64,000 bases of DNA from Gammaproteobacteria bacterium (GTDB taxonomy: Bacteria > Pseudomonadota > Gammaproteobacteria > Xanthomonadales > Wenzhouxiangellaceae), in assembly GCA_018819105.1 (NCBI GenBank), contig JAHJQV010000025.1:1-64000 (forward strand), read 5' to 3'. A program made the translations under genes and the position numbers. This document shows positions 26,664-35,091 of this stretch, piece after piece. Each line of letters opens with the position of its first letter. Within the stretch, counting starts at the first letter, position 1. Under the pieces are notes generated by a model. That model was not told where the DNA came from, did no database searches, and saw only the letters and a list, made by a program, of their open reading frames with translations.

Positions 26664-27248
26664 ATGACCTTGCCTCGACCCAGCAAGCTGGCCCACGTGG
26701 TCTATCGCACCCGCCGTTTTGCCGACATGCTGGCCTGGTACGGCAATGTCTTCGGTGCCCGCGTGCAGCATCAGAATCCGGCCATGGCCTTTCTCACCTT
26801 TGACGATGAGCATCATCGCTTTGCCTTTCTTGACCTGGCAGTGATTGACCCCCAGGGTGCAGATCAGCCGGGCACAGCGTGGGTCGGCGTCGACCACCTG
26901 GCCTGGAGTCATGCCTCACTGGATGACCTGTTCGCCCATTACAGCCATTGCAAGGCCAACGGCATCAAGCCCTACTGGTGCATCCATCACGGACTGACGA
27001 TCTCGATGTACTACTCAGACCCCGACGGCAACCAGATGGAATTCCAGGTCAACGCCTTCGACAGCGACGAACAATGCAATGCCTACATTTCCGGCCCGTC
27101 TTTCGAGGCCAACCCGGTCGGTGTCGAGTTCGATCCCGAAGCATGGCTGGCGGCCGTGCATGACGGTGCTGTGCTGGAGGATTTCCGGATTCGCAGTGTG
27201 CATGAGCCGGTCTCACCGATCCGCGGTGCCATCAGCGCTTTACTGTGA
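26664..27248 (+). CDS. VOC-family (glyoxalase/extradiol dioxygenase-like) protein
   Basis: The 194-residue protein has two beta-alpha-beta-beta-beta units: KLAHVVYRTRRFADMLAWYGNVFGARV, then VDHLAWSHASLDDLFAHY and YYSDPDGNQMEFQVNAF. Metal ligands H (LAHVVY), H (DHLAW) and E (QMEFQV) are in the positions typical of extradiol dioxygenase-type VOC enzymes. Substrate unknown. It opens a run of co-directional genes with two NTF2-like proteins behind it. The preceding 290 bases (26372-26663) hold nothing recognisable. Confidence 0.85.
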   Translation: MTLPRPSKLAHVVYRTRRFADMLAWYGNVFGARVQHQNPAMAFLTFDDEHHRFAFLDLAVIDPQGADQPGTAWVGVDHLAWSHASLDDLFAHYSHCKANGIKPYWCIHHGLTISMYYSDPDGNQMEFQVNAFDSDEQCNAYISGPSFEANPVGVEFDPEAWLAAVHDGAVLEDFRIRSVHEPVSPIRGAISALL

Positions 27249-27299
27249 GATGGACCCGGTTTCCATCCAGCCCGCAGCTTTTCAGGGAGCACACCCGTG

Positions 27300-27677
27300 A
27301 TGAATAACGCAAACCAGGGCGGCGATGATCGCGCGCAGATCACAGCGCTGATGCAAAGCTATATTGATGCTGGCCGCAGCGGCAGCATTGCGACCCTGCG
27401 CCCGATCTTCCACGAACTGGCGACGATCTGCGGCTACGTTGGTCCCGATCTTTTCGCCGGCCCGATAGAGATGTTCTTCGACTGGCATGCCGACAACGGC
27501 CCCGCCGCCAACCTGGTGGCCGGAGACATGCGGATCGACGTCGAAGGCAGCGCCGCCAGCGTTCGCATCGAGCTCGACAACTGGACCGGGCACCGCTTCA
27601 GCGACTTCTTCACGCTGGTGAAGATCGACAACAGATGGCAGATCATGAGCAAGGTTTTCTACCTGCATCCGGAGTGA
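27300..27677 (+). CDS. NTF2-like (lumazine-binding-type) protein
   Basis: The 125-residue protein begins MNNANQGGDDRAQITALMQSY and has the cone-shaped NTF2 pattern (YIDAGRSGSIATLRPIFHE, DIDNRWQIMSKVFYLHPE-like end). It resembles the putative lumazine-binding group. No catalytic residue can be picked. ATG 27300 is preferred because GGGAG lies about 10 bases upstream; a GTG overlaps it at 27297. It is the first of three NTF2-type domains in this cluster. Confidence 0.75.
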   Translation: MNNANQGGDDRAQITALMQSYIDAGRSGSIATLRPIFHELATICGYVGPDLFAGPIEMFFDWHADNGPAANLVAGDMRIDVEGSAASVRIELDNWTGHRFSDFFTLVKIDNRWQIMSKVFYLHPE

Positions 27678-27739
27678 TCCGGAGCTGCCAGTTCATTGAT
27701 TAAATCATCATTCAATGCCAGAAGAATCGAGAAGCCATC

Positions 27740-28633
27740 ATGAGAGCGATTTCTGCAGCACTTTCACTCGCCGCGCTGGTCAGCCTGGCGACGGGCGGGT
27801 TTGCCCAATCGAACTCAGAGACAGCAGCAGTGGATGGTCAGTCCGAGCCCCTGGATGGCGGGGTCATCAAGGCAGAGAAGCGATCGCTGGACGCCATCCC
27901 CGTGGAAGTTCTCGCGCCCGGCATCACACGTCAGGTCGTGCATGGAACTCAGAGCACCTTTTCGCGCTGGCAACTCAGCGCCGGAAGTTCGGTGCCGCTG
28001 CATCATCATGTCAATGAGCAGATGACCTGGATCATTTCTGGTCGGGCCGAAGTTCTTTCCAGAGGGATCAAGTATGAACTTCTAGCAGGCGAGATCATGG
28101 TGTTTGCCCCCACCGTCGAGCACGCATTCGACATTCTGGAAGATACCGTCGCCATTGACTTTTTTTCGCCCGCAAGACAGGACTGGATCGTGGGCACCGC
28201 TGCTGGGGCCGAGAATGAAATTCGCGCCGCGATCGCCGACTGGGTTGCAATCTACAACCGCAACGACTGGTCGGCGCTTGCAAACCAGTTTACGGAAGAT
28301 GCCATGATGATGCCACCGAATACGCCGGCGGTGACCGGGCGCGCGGCCATCTCGGCATGGGAGGCGGCGAATGAATCCGGCTTTCGGATTGCTCTCCGGC
28401 CGGACGATATTTCGATCGTTGGCGACCGCGCGATCATCCATGGCCGGTCATGCGTATTGATTCCCCTGGAGGACGGCGCGATCGGCGTGGATGTCGGCAA
28501 GTTTCTGGAGGTCAGGCGCCGCCAGCCCGATGGGCGCTGGCTCGTGGCGCAGGACGTGTTCAACTCCGATCTCGCCACCGGTGCCGAACTGGAGAAGGCG
28601 TGTCCGTTCCAGATCGGGGGCGATACGCAATGA
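27740..28633 (+). CDS. Exported cupin - NTF2-like (SnoaL/DUF4440) fusion protein
   Basis: The 297-residue protein has a signal peptide (MRAISAALSLAALVSLATGGFAQ), a cupin domain (~50-150) with metal motif PLHHHVNEQMTW and PTVEHAFDIL, and a C-terminal NTF2-like domain (~160-290: IADWVAIYNRNDWSALANQF, AVTGRAAISAWEAA, WLVAQDVFNSDL). Each domain is common; this exported fusion is less so. A role in binding or modifying a small molecule in the periplasm is inferred. Its stop overlaps the next start (ATGA at 28630-28633), linking it to the membrane-protein array. Confidence 0.82.
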   Translation: MRAISAALSLAALVSLATGGFAQSNSETAAVDGQSEPLDGGVIKAEKRSLDAIPVEVLAPGITRQVVHGTQSTFSRWQLSAGSSVPLHHHVNEQMTWIISGRAEVLSRGIKYELLAGEIMVFAPTVEHAFDILEDTVAIDFFSPARQDWIVGTAAGAENEIRAAIADWVAIYNRNDWSALANQFTEDAMMMPPNTPAVTGRAAISAWEAANESGFRIALRPDDISIVGDRAIIHGRSCVLIPLEDGAIGVDVGKFLEVRRRQPDGRWLVAQDVFNSDLATGAELEKACPFQIGGDTQ

Positions 28634-29394
28634 TTCTGCGCCGCGTCGCGCAACACGTAAAAGACCAGAACTGGTTCGCCGTCGGCATTGATTTCCTGAT
28701 TGTCGTGGTCGGGGTGTTCATTGGTATTCAGGTCGCGAACTGGAACGAGACACAGGCGGATCGCGCCCGTGAACTGATGCTGCTGGGCGAATTGCGTGCC
28801 GAACTTGCCAACTCGGTCCGCCAGACCGACATCAAGCTGCGCGCGTTCGAGCAGATCAGTCGATCCGGGCAGCGGGCGCTGGCACTTCTCGACAGCGACG
28901 CATCCTGTGCGGATGATTGCTGGGATGAACTGGTGGATTTCTTCCATGCCTCGCAATGGCAGCGACTGCTGTTCGAATTGCCAACCTATGACGAAATGCG
29001 TCGCAATGGCTGGCCTCGCAACAGAGCCATCGTCGAGGCGGTCGAGGCTTTTCGCCGTCAGGCAGTGCAGATCGCCATACCGCTGGAAGACGCGCCCGCT
29101 TATCGCACCCTGGTCCGTGGCCTGATACCACTCGCAGCGCATCAGCCTTACTGGCAGAACTGCTTCCAGCTTGTCGATGGCGAAGAGACCTATCTGGAAA
29201 CCTGCCCACCGGGGGTGCCCCCCGCCGTTTCTGCAGCTGCGATCCGCGCCATCCGTGCACATCCTGAGATCAGGCCGACGTTGACGCAATGGGCTGGTTT
29301 TGCTGGTGGCTACACGCAAAGCCTGAATGGCCAGAACAGCGCTGCACAACGCGCACTGGAACTCATCGATGCGGAACTGGCAACGCGGCAATGA
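28630..29394 (+). CDS. DUF6090-like membrane protein, array member 1
   Basis: The 254-residue protein begins MILRRVAQHVKDQNWFAVGI, then one membrane helix DFLIVVVGVFIGIQVANWNE (residues 20-40), a coiled region and PTYDEMRRNG (~120), the counterpart of the T-[YFW]-D-E motif found in the other members. The N-terminus is almost the same as that of five genes downstream. The family resembles DUF6090-type proteins, whose role is unknown; the bulk should be periplasmic or cytoplasmic behind a single anchor. Joined by 4-base overlaps to the genes on both sides. Confidence 0.82.
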   Translation: MILRRVAQHVKDQNWFAVGIDFLIVVVGVFIGIQVANWNETQADRARELMLLGELRAELANSVRQTDIKLRAFEQISRSGQRALALLDSDASCADDCWDELVDFFHASQWQRLLFELPTYDEMRRNGWPRNRAIVEAVEAFRRQAVQIAIPLEDAPAYRTLVRGLIPLAAHQPYWQNCFQLVDGEETYLETCPPGVPPAVSAAAIRAIRAHPEIRPTLTQWAGFAGGYTQSLNGQNSAAQRALELIDAELATRQ

Positions 29395-30401
29395 AGCACA
29401 AGTCGAACCATCGCCCGATGCCAGAGCAAACGATCATTGAAACATCAGCCAGCGCCAGCATGCCGCACGTACCTTCAACTCAGCAAGCCGACCGCCTGAA
29501 CCGCTGGCTGACGCTGGGTGCGAATCTTGGCGTCATCGTGGGTCTACTCATCCTGATCGTCGAAGTGCGTCAGAACGCGGACCTGACCCGCGCGCAGATG
29601 GAGTCGGGAAGGAACAACCTGCTGGCGCAGATCGAGCTGAGCCTGGCGCAACCGGAAATCGCTTCTGCGTGGGTCAAGTCGATTCGCGCACCCGAGAACA
29701 TGACCGACGTCGAAGTCCGAACAGTCGAGTCGCATCTGGTGGCCGTGATGCTGCAGCTCGATCACATGTTCAATATGGAGAAGATCGGCCTGGTATCGCG
29801 GGACAGGGTGCGGCAGCATGTCCAGAATGTCGTGCCTTACTATTTCGGCAGCCGTCACGGCAAGAACTGGTGGCGCTGGCAGGAAGGCGGCTGGGCCGGC
29901 ACGCCGATGATGGAAGTAGCCGGGCCGATCGTGAGCGGCCTGGACGAGAACTTCATGCTGCGCTACCTGCAAGAATCCCGGGTGGGCGCAGCTGCAGAAG
30001 AGGCCGACCAACTGGCCGAAGCAGAGCGCGAGGCGAGGCGCTTCATGCAGCAATACGGGGAAGACCTTCGAAACCATGACCGGGCAGCGATTGCCGCGCG
30101 CTACGACCGTGACGGCGCGACAGTGATCTTCAACGGCGAGCGGCATGTACGCAGCTTTGCGGAAATCCAGACGCGCTACCGCGAGCAATGGACCGGCCCT
30201 GCTAGCTTCACCTGGAGAAATCTTGCTTACGAGGTTCTCAACCCGAACTCAGTCATCGTGACCGGCGAGTTCGACTGGGGCGCGCCGAACGGCATCGAGA
30301 AATATTCCTACTCAGCTATCCTGCAACGCCAGGATGGTGAGTTCAGAATCCGGATGGAAGTCGAATCCCTGCTGCCGGACGCGCCGGGCGGACAGCCATG
30401 A
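29391..30401 (+). CDS. Membrane protein with C-terminal NTF2-like domain
   Basis: The 336-residue protein has a membrane helix (LTLGANLGVIVGLLILIVEV, ~40-60) followed by RQNADLTRAQMESGRNN, a helical middle (~60-200), and a C-terminal SnoaL/DUF4440-like domain (~210-330: RFMQQYGEDLRNHDRAAIAARYD, TRYREQWTG, RQDGEFRIRMEVESLL). It sits between array member 1 and a TA pair and overlaps member 1 by 4 bases. The segment VGLLILIVEVRQNADLTRAQM is shared with a large uncharacterised proteobacterial family. Function unknown. Confidence 0.78.
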   Translation: MKHKSNHRPMPEQTIIETSASASMPHVPSTQQADRLNRWLTLGANLGVIVGLLILIVEVRQNADLTRAQMESGRNNLLAQIELSLAQPEIASAWVKSIRAPENMTDVEVRTVESHLVAVMLQLDHMFNMEKIGLVSRDRVRQHVQNVVPYYFGSRHGKNWWRWQEGGWAGTPMMEVAGPIVSGLDENFMLRYLQESRVGAAAEEADQLAEAEREARRFMQQYGEDLRNHDRAAIAARYDRDGATVIFNGERHVRSFAEIQTRYREQWTGPASFTWRNLAYEVLNPNSVIVTGEFDWGAPNGIEKYSYSAILQRQDGEFRIRMEVESLLPDAPGGQP

Positions 30402-30494
30402 TCTTTCACAAAATCCCGGAGCAGCGGCACACGCGCGCCGTTGACCTGCATGGCCGCCTGGTGTTCGCTCCACTTGATTCCACCAGCGCAAAGA

Positions 30495-30530
30495 AATACC
30501 ATATTGATACCAAAATGGTTTCGAGGTATT
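30495..30530. promoter_or_regulatory. Putative VapB operator
   Basis: Nested inverted repeats AATACC...GGTATT (outer arms) and ACCAAAATGGT (inner) just upstream of vapB. The layout suits binding of an antitoxin-toxin complex; inferred. Confidence 0.5.
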
Positions 30531-30536
30531 GTCTTC

Positions 30537-30782
30537 ATGAGCACATCCATCACCCTGAAAAACATCCCCGACCCGATCTACCAGCGCATCAAGCAGGCAG
30601 CGAAGCGCCACCACCGCAGCATGAACAACGAAATCATCGCCTGCCTGGAGCAGGCCCTGGCACCTCGGCCTGTCGATATCGAAGCGCGACTGGACCAGGC
30701 TCGCAGGCTGCGCGAGCGCTACACCGGTCCGGCACTGGAGCTGCACGACATCTCCCGTGCCATCGAGCGGGATCGGGAATGA
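30537..30782 (+). CDS. vapB: FitA/VapB-type antitoxin
   Basis: The 81-residue protein begins MSTSITLKNIPDPIYQRIKQ and continues RHHRSMNNEIIACLEQAL, the Arc-like ribbon-helix-helix fold of this antitoxin group. Its stop overlaps the toxin start (ATGA at 30779-30782). ATG 30537 is chosen over an upstream in-frame ATG because the latter would run through the operator. Confidence 0.87.
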   Translation: MSTSITLKNIPDPIYQRIKQAAKRHHRSMNNEIIACLEQALAPRPVDIEARLDQARRLRERYTGPALELHDISRAIERDRE

Positions 30783-31171
30783 TTGTTGTCGACACCAACG
30801 TGATCGCCTACCTGTACCTGCCGGGCGACCGCACGGCGGCGGCCGAAGCCCTTTGCCGCGAGGATTCGGAGTGGTTCGCGCCCCTGCTGTGGCGCAGCGA
30901 AATGTGCAACGTGCTGGCCACCCGGATTCGTGTTGGCCATATCCAGCTGGACGGCGCGCAATCGATCCTGACCGAGGCGGAGCAGTTGCTTCACGGGCGC
31001 GAATTTGCCGTCGATTCAGCAGAGGTGCTGCACCTGGCCGCCGAATCCGGCTGCTCGGCCTACGATTGTGAATTTGTCACCCTCGCCAACTATCTCGACG
31101 TGCCGCTGTACAGCGCGGACCGGCGGCTGGTCGAGCGCTTTCCACATCGCGCGCGCCTTTTGGGCGAGTGA
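30779..31171 (+). CDS. vapC: PIN-domain toxin VapC
   Basis: The 130-residue toxin carries the PIN residues in MIVVDTNVIAYL (Asp 5), LLWRSEMCNVLAT (Glu ~42), AYDCEFVTLA (Asp ~98) and LYSADRRLVERF (Asp ~116). It is a predicted RNase restrained by the preceding VapB. The pair splits the tandem membrane-protein array; member 2 begins 6 bases later. Confidence 0.9.
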   Translation: MIVVDTNVIAYLYLPGDRTAAAEALCREDSEWFAPLLWRSEMCNVLATRIRVGHIQLDGAQSILTEAEQLLHGREFAVDSAEVLHLAAESGCSAYDCEFVTLANYLDVPLYSADRRLVERFPHRARLLGE

Positions 31172-31177
31172 AGCCTA

Positions 31178-31918
31178 ATGATCCTGCGCAGCATCACCAA
31201 ACATGTGCGCGACCAGAACTGGTTTGCCGTCGGCATCGACTTCCTCATCGTCATCGTTGGCGTGTTCATCGGTATCCAGGTGGCGAACTGGAATGAGGCT
31301 CGCCTCGAAGCGCGGGAGGAAGTGCTTCTGGTCGAACGGATTCGAGCCGACTTCGAGCGCATCGAGGAGGATGCGGAACGAAGCCTTGCCTATCATCGGG
31401 AACGTGCTGCTGACCTCGAGGTCCTGGTGCGCTCGCTGCGCCGCGGATCGCTGACCGTCGAGGACCGGCTGGCTGTCGAGCGAGCCCTGTTTCTGGGGCC
31501 CGCGTTCCAGACCAGCGCGGACAATTCCGGCACCTTCAGAGAGCTTCTCTCGTCGGGGCGTGCGAATCTGCTGCGCGACAAGGTGCTGCTGAACGAACTG
31601 GTCGCTTATGAGGATTTCCTGGAGCGTTTTGATGTCGCGCTGGCCTATTTCATGGACATGGCTTCCGGCGTTCAACAAGCTTTCACATCGCGCTTCGAGT
31701 ACGACATCGAGGCGTCCTTCTTCGACAACGACCTGCAATTAAAGCTGGAGCAGCCCGCCATTTCGAGCTTCGATTTCGATGCCATGGTTGCGGATGCGGC
31801 ATTTCACAACGCGGCTGAACAACTGGTCTTCGTGCACAGTCTCTTTTCGTTGTGGCGCCTTCGGATCAGCGATCGGGTCGAGCGGATTCAGCAGATGCTG
31901 GGTGAGGCGTCGAGGTGA
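31178..31918 (+). CDS. DUF6090-like membrane protein, array member 2
   Basis: The 246-residue protein begins MILRSITKHVRDQNWFAVGI with helix DFLIVIVGVFIGIQVANWNE, nearly identical to members 1 and 3. After a charged coiled-coil-like stretch it has GTFRELLSSGRANLLRD (~105-121), the second motif shared by the family, and then a divergent helical C-terminus. It lacks the C-terminal cysteines of some other members. The stop overlaps the next start (GTGA). Confidence 0.82.
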   Translation: MILRSITKHVRDQNWFAVGIDFLIVIVGVFIGIQVANWNEARLEAREEVLLVERIRADFERIEEDAERSLAYHRERAADLEVLVRSLRRGSLTVEDRLAVERALFLGPAFQTSADNSGTFRELLSSGRANLLRDKVLLNELVAYEDFLERFDVALAYFMDMASGVQQAFTSRFEYDIEASFFDNDLQLKLEQPAISSFDFDAMVADAAFHNAAEQLVFVHSLFSLWRLRISDRVERIQQMLGEASR

Positions 31919-32700
31919 TCCTGCGCAGCGTCACCAGACACGTACGCGAGCAGAACTGGTTCGCCGTCGGCATCGACTTCTTCATCGTCATCGTTGGCGT
32001 GTTCATCGGTATCCAGGTGGCGAACTGGAATGATGCCCAGCGCGAACGCAGTCGCGCGGCCGAGTATGCAGAGAGCCTGAAGCTCGATCTGCGCGCCGAG
32101 CTCGAATACAGTGAAGGCCTGATCGACTATTACCAAACGACACTGTCATCGGGTGAGATCGCCTATGCCGGACTGACTCAGGCTGGCAGCCACAGCGACG
32201 AGGTCACCTTGATCAACGCCTACCGGGCAAGCCAGTTCAATTTCTATGAACGCCGTCGTTCGACCTTTGATGAGATCGTCAACGCCGGCATGCTGAATCT
32301 GATCACGGATCCGGAGCTGCGCGAGGTGGCCATTCTGATCTATGCCACGCAGGTTTTCGACGTCCTTCAGGAGGAAGGGCAGAATTCGCGCTTTCGCGAG
32401 CTGTTCCGCATGACCGTCGAACCGGCGTTGCAGACGCACCTGGGCCAGCAGTGCGGCGACCGGCTGCTCCAGTCGAGAAACGGTGCCGCCGGCCTGTTGA
32501 GTCTGGATTATCTATGCGAGCTGGCCGCCAGCCCGACCGAGATCGCCGCCGCCGTCGCCGCGCTGCGTGAAGACAACGATGTGATCCGCTCGCTTAGGCT
32601 GCGCAATGTTCAGGTCGCCGGACGCATCGGCGATCTCGAACTGACGATTCAAACCCTGGGCCTCTCCGGTTTGTTCTCCGACCGGGAAACGCCCAAATGA
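31915..32700 (+). CDS. DUF6090-like membrane protein, array member 3
   Basis: The 261-residue protein begins with GTG, giving (M)ILRSVTRHVREQNWFAVGI and helix DFFIVIVGVFIGIQVANWND. Motif 2 reads STFDEIVNAGMLNLITD (~115). The C-terminal third has a Cys pair (GQQCGDRLL, LDYLCELA). It overlaps both neighbours by 4 bases (GTGA, ATGA), so expression is tightly coupled. Confidence 0.82.
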   Translation: MILRSVTRHVREQNWFAVGIDFFIVIVGVFIGIQVANWNDAQRERSRAAEYAESLKLDLRAELEYSEGLIDYYQTTLSSGEIAYAGLTQAGSHSDEVTLINAYRASQFNFYERRRSTFDEIVNAGMLNLITDPELREVAILIYATQVFDVLQEEGQNSRFRELFRMTVEPALQTHLGQQCGDRLLQSRNGAAGLLSLDYLCELAASPTEIAAAVAALREDNDVIRSLRLRNVQVAGRIGDLELTIQTLGLSGLFSDRETPK

Positions 32701-33473
32701 TCCTGCGCCGCCTCGCCACAGCATTGCGCCAGCAGGACTGGTTCACAGTGATGGTGGAAATCCTCATCGTCGTGCTTGGCGTGTTCATTGGTTTGCAGGT
32801 CGACAACTGGAACAAGGCACGTGCAGACCGGCAACTGGGCGCAGAATACACCGTCCGACTCATCGCGGATCTGGAGCAGGATCTTTCTGCCGCGCGCACG
32901 CTGGCCAGTTATTATGACGACGTCACCGAGGCCATAACAGACGCCGACCGGTTGCTCTCGCAAGCGGATCCCGACCCGAAGGTACTGCTGGTTGCCGCCT
33001 ACCGGGCAAGTGAGTACAGCGCCGGTCCTGCAAACCGGGCGACCTGGGACCAAATCGTCTCATCGGGTCATCTGGGACTTCTTGCGGACGCTGCTCTGGA
33101 AAGTGGACTGTCGGACTATTACAGGTATACGGGCAGCGTCGAAGAGACGCTTGCGCGGTTGCAGGATACGCCATACAGACGAGCGGTCCGAGCGCTCATA
33201 CCGTTGACCGTGCAGCTCGCGATTCGTGAAGGTTGCAGCGATGTGCGTGACAGCAGGCAGATTATCGTCGGCTTCGTAACCGACTGCCATCTGGACCTCG
33301 ACAGCGCCGTGATAAGCGAAACGGCGCAGGCGCTGATGAGCTCGGCCGACATTCGCAAATGGCTTCGCTATCAATACTCCATGGTCGGCACGGTTCAGGG
33401 CAACAATTACGCCAATGTGCTGTCGCTGGAGCAACTGCTAGCAACCCTCACTGATAAGCAGGTTGATGAATGA
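32697..33473 (+). CDS. DUF6090-like membrane protein, array member 4
   Basis: The 258-residue protein begins MILRRLATALRQQDWFTVMV with helix EILIVVLGVFIGLQVDNWNK. Motif 2 is ATWDQIVSSGHLGLLAD (~108-124), followed by LSDYYRYTG. The C-terminal part has REGCSDVRD and VTDCHLDLD. Its first ~95 bases differ from those of member 5 at only about five positions, while the rest of the two genes has diverged, which points to recent exchange of the 5' module. Confidence 0.84.
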   Translation: MILRRLATALRQQDWFTVMVEILIVVLGVFIGLQVDNWNKARADRQLGAEYTVRLIADLEQDLSAARTLASYYDDVTEAITDADRLLSQADPDPKVLLVAAYRASEYSAGPANRATWDQIVSSGHLGLLADAALESGLSDYYRYTGSVEETLARLQDTPYRRAVRALIPLTVQLAIREGCSDVRDSRQIIVGFVTDCHLDLDSAVISETAQALMSSADIRKWLRYQYSMVGTVQGNNYANVLSLEQLLATLTDKQVDE

Positions 33474-34249
33474 TCCTGCGCCGCCTCGCCACAGCATTGC
33501 GCCAACAGGACTGGTTCACGGTGATGGTGGAGATACTTATCGTCGTGCTTGGCGTGTTCATTGGCATTCAGGTGGCCAATTGGAACGATGCGCGCATCGA
33601 GCGCATTCAGGAGACGGCGATCCTCGAGCGACTCGCCATCGAGGTCGAGGCGCTGGTCGAGATTCAGCGCGAGGAGCTGGCCGACAACGAAGCACGAGCG
33701 CGGAAGGTGATATCGATCTACCCGGTGCTGTTCGGCCAGGAGCCGCTGCGGGCCCTGACCCCGGACGAGTGCTTTACCGTGACGTCTTCGCACGTCTACC
33801 GGCGACCGACGGACGAGATCCCGATTCTCGACGAATTGCAGGAAACCGGTCGATTCGATCTGATCCGCGATCGAACCGTCAAGGTCAGGTTGCGAGACTA
33901 CATCCTGCTGCGCGAGCGGGCGCGCGGTCATTATCAGGAAATCACCAACGAACTGTTCCGGCTCCACAGCCGCCATCCCCAGACACTTCGGATCGAACGC
34001 GTGTCGGTCGAGCATGCCTCGTCCAGCGGTTGGAATTCCTTCAGCGGAGAAGGCTTCCATTGGCAGTCGGTCTGTGACACCGCGGCCATGCGCGCAAACC
34101 AGCAGTTCCTCAATGAGTTCGTGGACAACGCCTCTCGGCGCGAGACGCAGATTCGTTTCTACAGGCAACGACTCGACGCCTTGCTCGCCATCAGCGAGGC
34201 GCTGGACCCTGGCGCGGGGCCGGCGCCGGAGCACGAGGTCGCTCGATGA
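33470..34249 (+). CDS. DUF6090-like membrane protein, array member 5
   Basis: The 259-residue protein has the same first 20 residues as member 4 and helix EILIVVLGVFIGIQVANWND. Motif 2 is weaker: PILDELQETGRFDLIRD (~115). The C-terminal region (RLHSRHPQTLRIERVSVEH, WNSFSGEGFHW) has no obvious counterpart in other members. It overlaps members 4 and 6 by 4 bases each. Confidence 0.83.
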   Translation: MILRRLATALRQQDWFTVMVEILIVVLGVFIGIQVANWNDARIERIQETAILERLAIEVEALVEIQREELADNEARARKVISIYPVLFGQEPLRALTPDECFTVTSSHVYRRPTDEIPILDELQETGRFDLIRDRTVKVRLRDYILLRERARGHYQEITNELFRLHSRHPQTLRIERVSVEHASSSGWNSFSGEGFHWQSVCDTAAMRANQQFLNEFVDNASRRETQIRFYRQRLDALLAISEALDPGAGPAPEHEVAR

Positions 34250-35016
34250 TCCTTCGCCGCCTCGCCTCCGCCTTTCGCCGGCAAGACTGGTCCACGGTTG
34301 CCGTCGAGATCATGATCGTCGTGCTGGGCGTGTTCATCGGCATCCAGGTGGCCAACTGGAACGATGTGCGCATCGATGCAGGCAGGGCGGTGGCGTATCT
34401 GGATCGAATCGATCAGGACCTAGATGCGGACCTGGCGACACTGGCCGATCGCAAGGATTTCTGGCGCCAGGTTTCGCGCTATGGCGAGACGGGGCTGCGT
34501 TATGCGCAGACGGGGATGGCAGACGAGGCTTCGCACTGGAACGTGCTGCTCGCCTATTTTCAAGCCAGTCAGGTCGCCGAGTTCGTCACCACGCAGGCAA
34601 CCTATGACGAGTTGCGCAGCGCCGGCGATCTCGAACTGATCAGCAACCTGGATGTGCGCAACGAGCTGGCCAGTTATTACAACTTCGGCGCCGCGCCCAC
34701 GGTGGTCGAGCGTCCGGCTTATCGCGAACATGTACGCGGCATCATTCCGATGGACATCCAGAGCTATATCTGGGACTCCTGCTACGAGTCGAACGACACA
34801 GGCCAGCTGATGTTCGAGTGTGCGGCACCGGTCGACGATCAAACGGCGCGTGCAGTGATCAACATGCTGGCCGACAATGCATTGCTGATCGAGGAGTTGC
34901 GCTACTGGATGTCGACCATGCACGTCGCGCAGCTCATCGCGAACGATCGGGTCGCTGCAGCCACCGCGCTGAAACGCATGATTGCCGCCGAGGGCATCGC
35001 TGCACGGGGTCGCTAG
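34246..35016 (+). CDS. DUF6090-like membrane protein, array member 6
   Basis: The 256-residue protein begins MILRRLASAFRRQDWSTVAV with helix EIMIVVLGVFIGIQVANWND. Motif 2 reads ATYDELRSAGDLELISN (~115), then LASYYNFG. Two Cys-containing stretches (WDSCYESND, LMFECAAP) resemble those of member 3 and could pair. It is the last member and is convergent with the giant secreted-protein gene 75 bases on; a weak CCCGG/CCGGG hairpin lies in between. Confidence 0.83.
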   Translation: MILRRLASAFRRQDWSTVAVEIMIVVLGVFIGIQVANWNDVRIDAGRAVAYLDRIDQDLDADLATLADRKDFWRQVSRYGETGLRYAQTGMADEASHWNVLLAYFQASQVAEFVTTQATYDELRSAGDLELISNLDVRNELASYYNFGAAPTVVERPAYREHVRGIIPMDIQSYIWDSCYESNDTGQLMFECAAPVDDQTARAVINMLADNALLIEELRYWMSTMHVAQLIANDRVAAATALKRMIAAEGIAARGR

Positions 35017-35091
35017 CGCCAATGATCCGGTGCATCTGATCGAAGACCCGGCCACCGGGGTTATGCCTCGGCGCGCAGCCTGCGTTGATCG

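Noticed and set aside
28252-29391. 379-codon minus-strand ORF
   Set aside because: Antisense to array member 1 and the cupin fusion, both of which have clear domains and overlaps.
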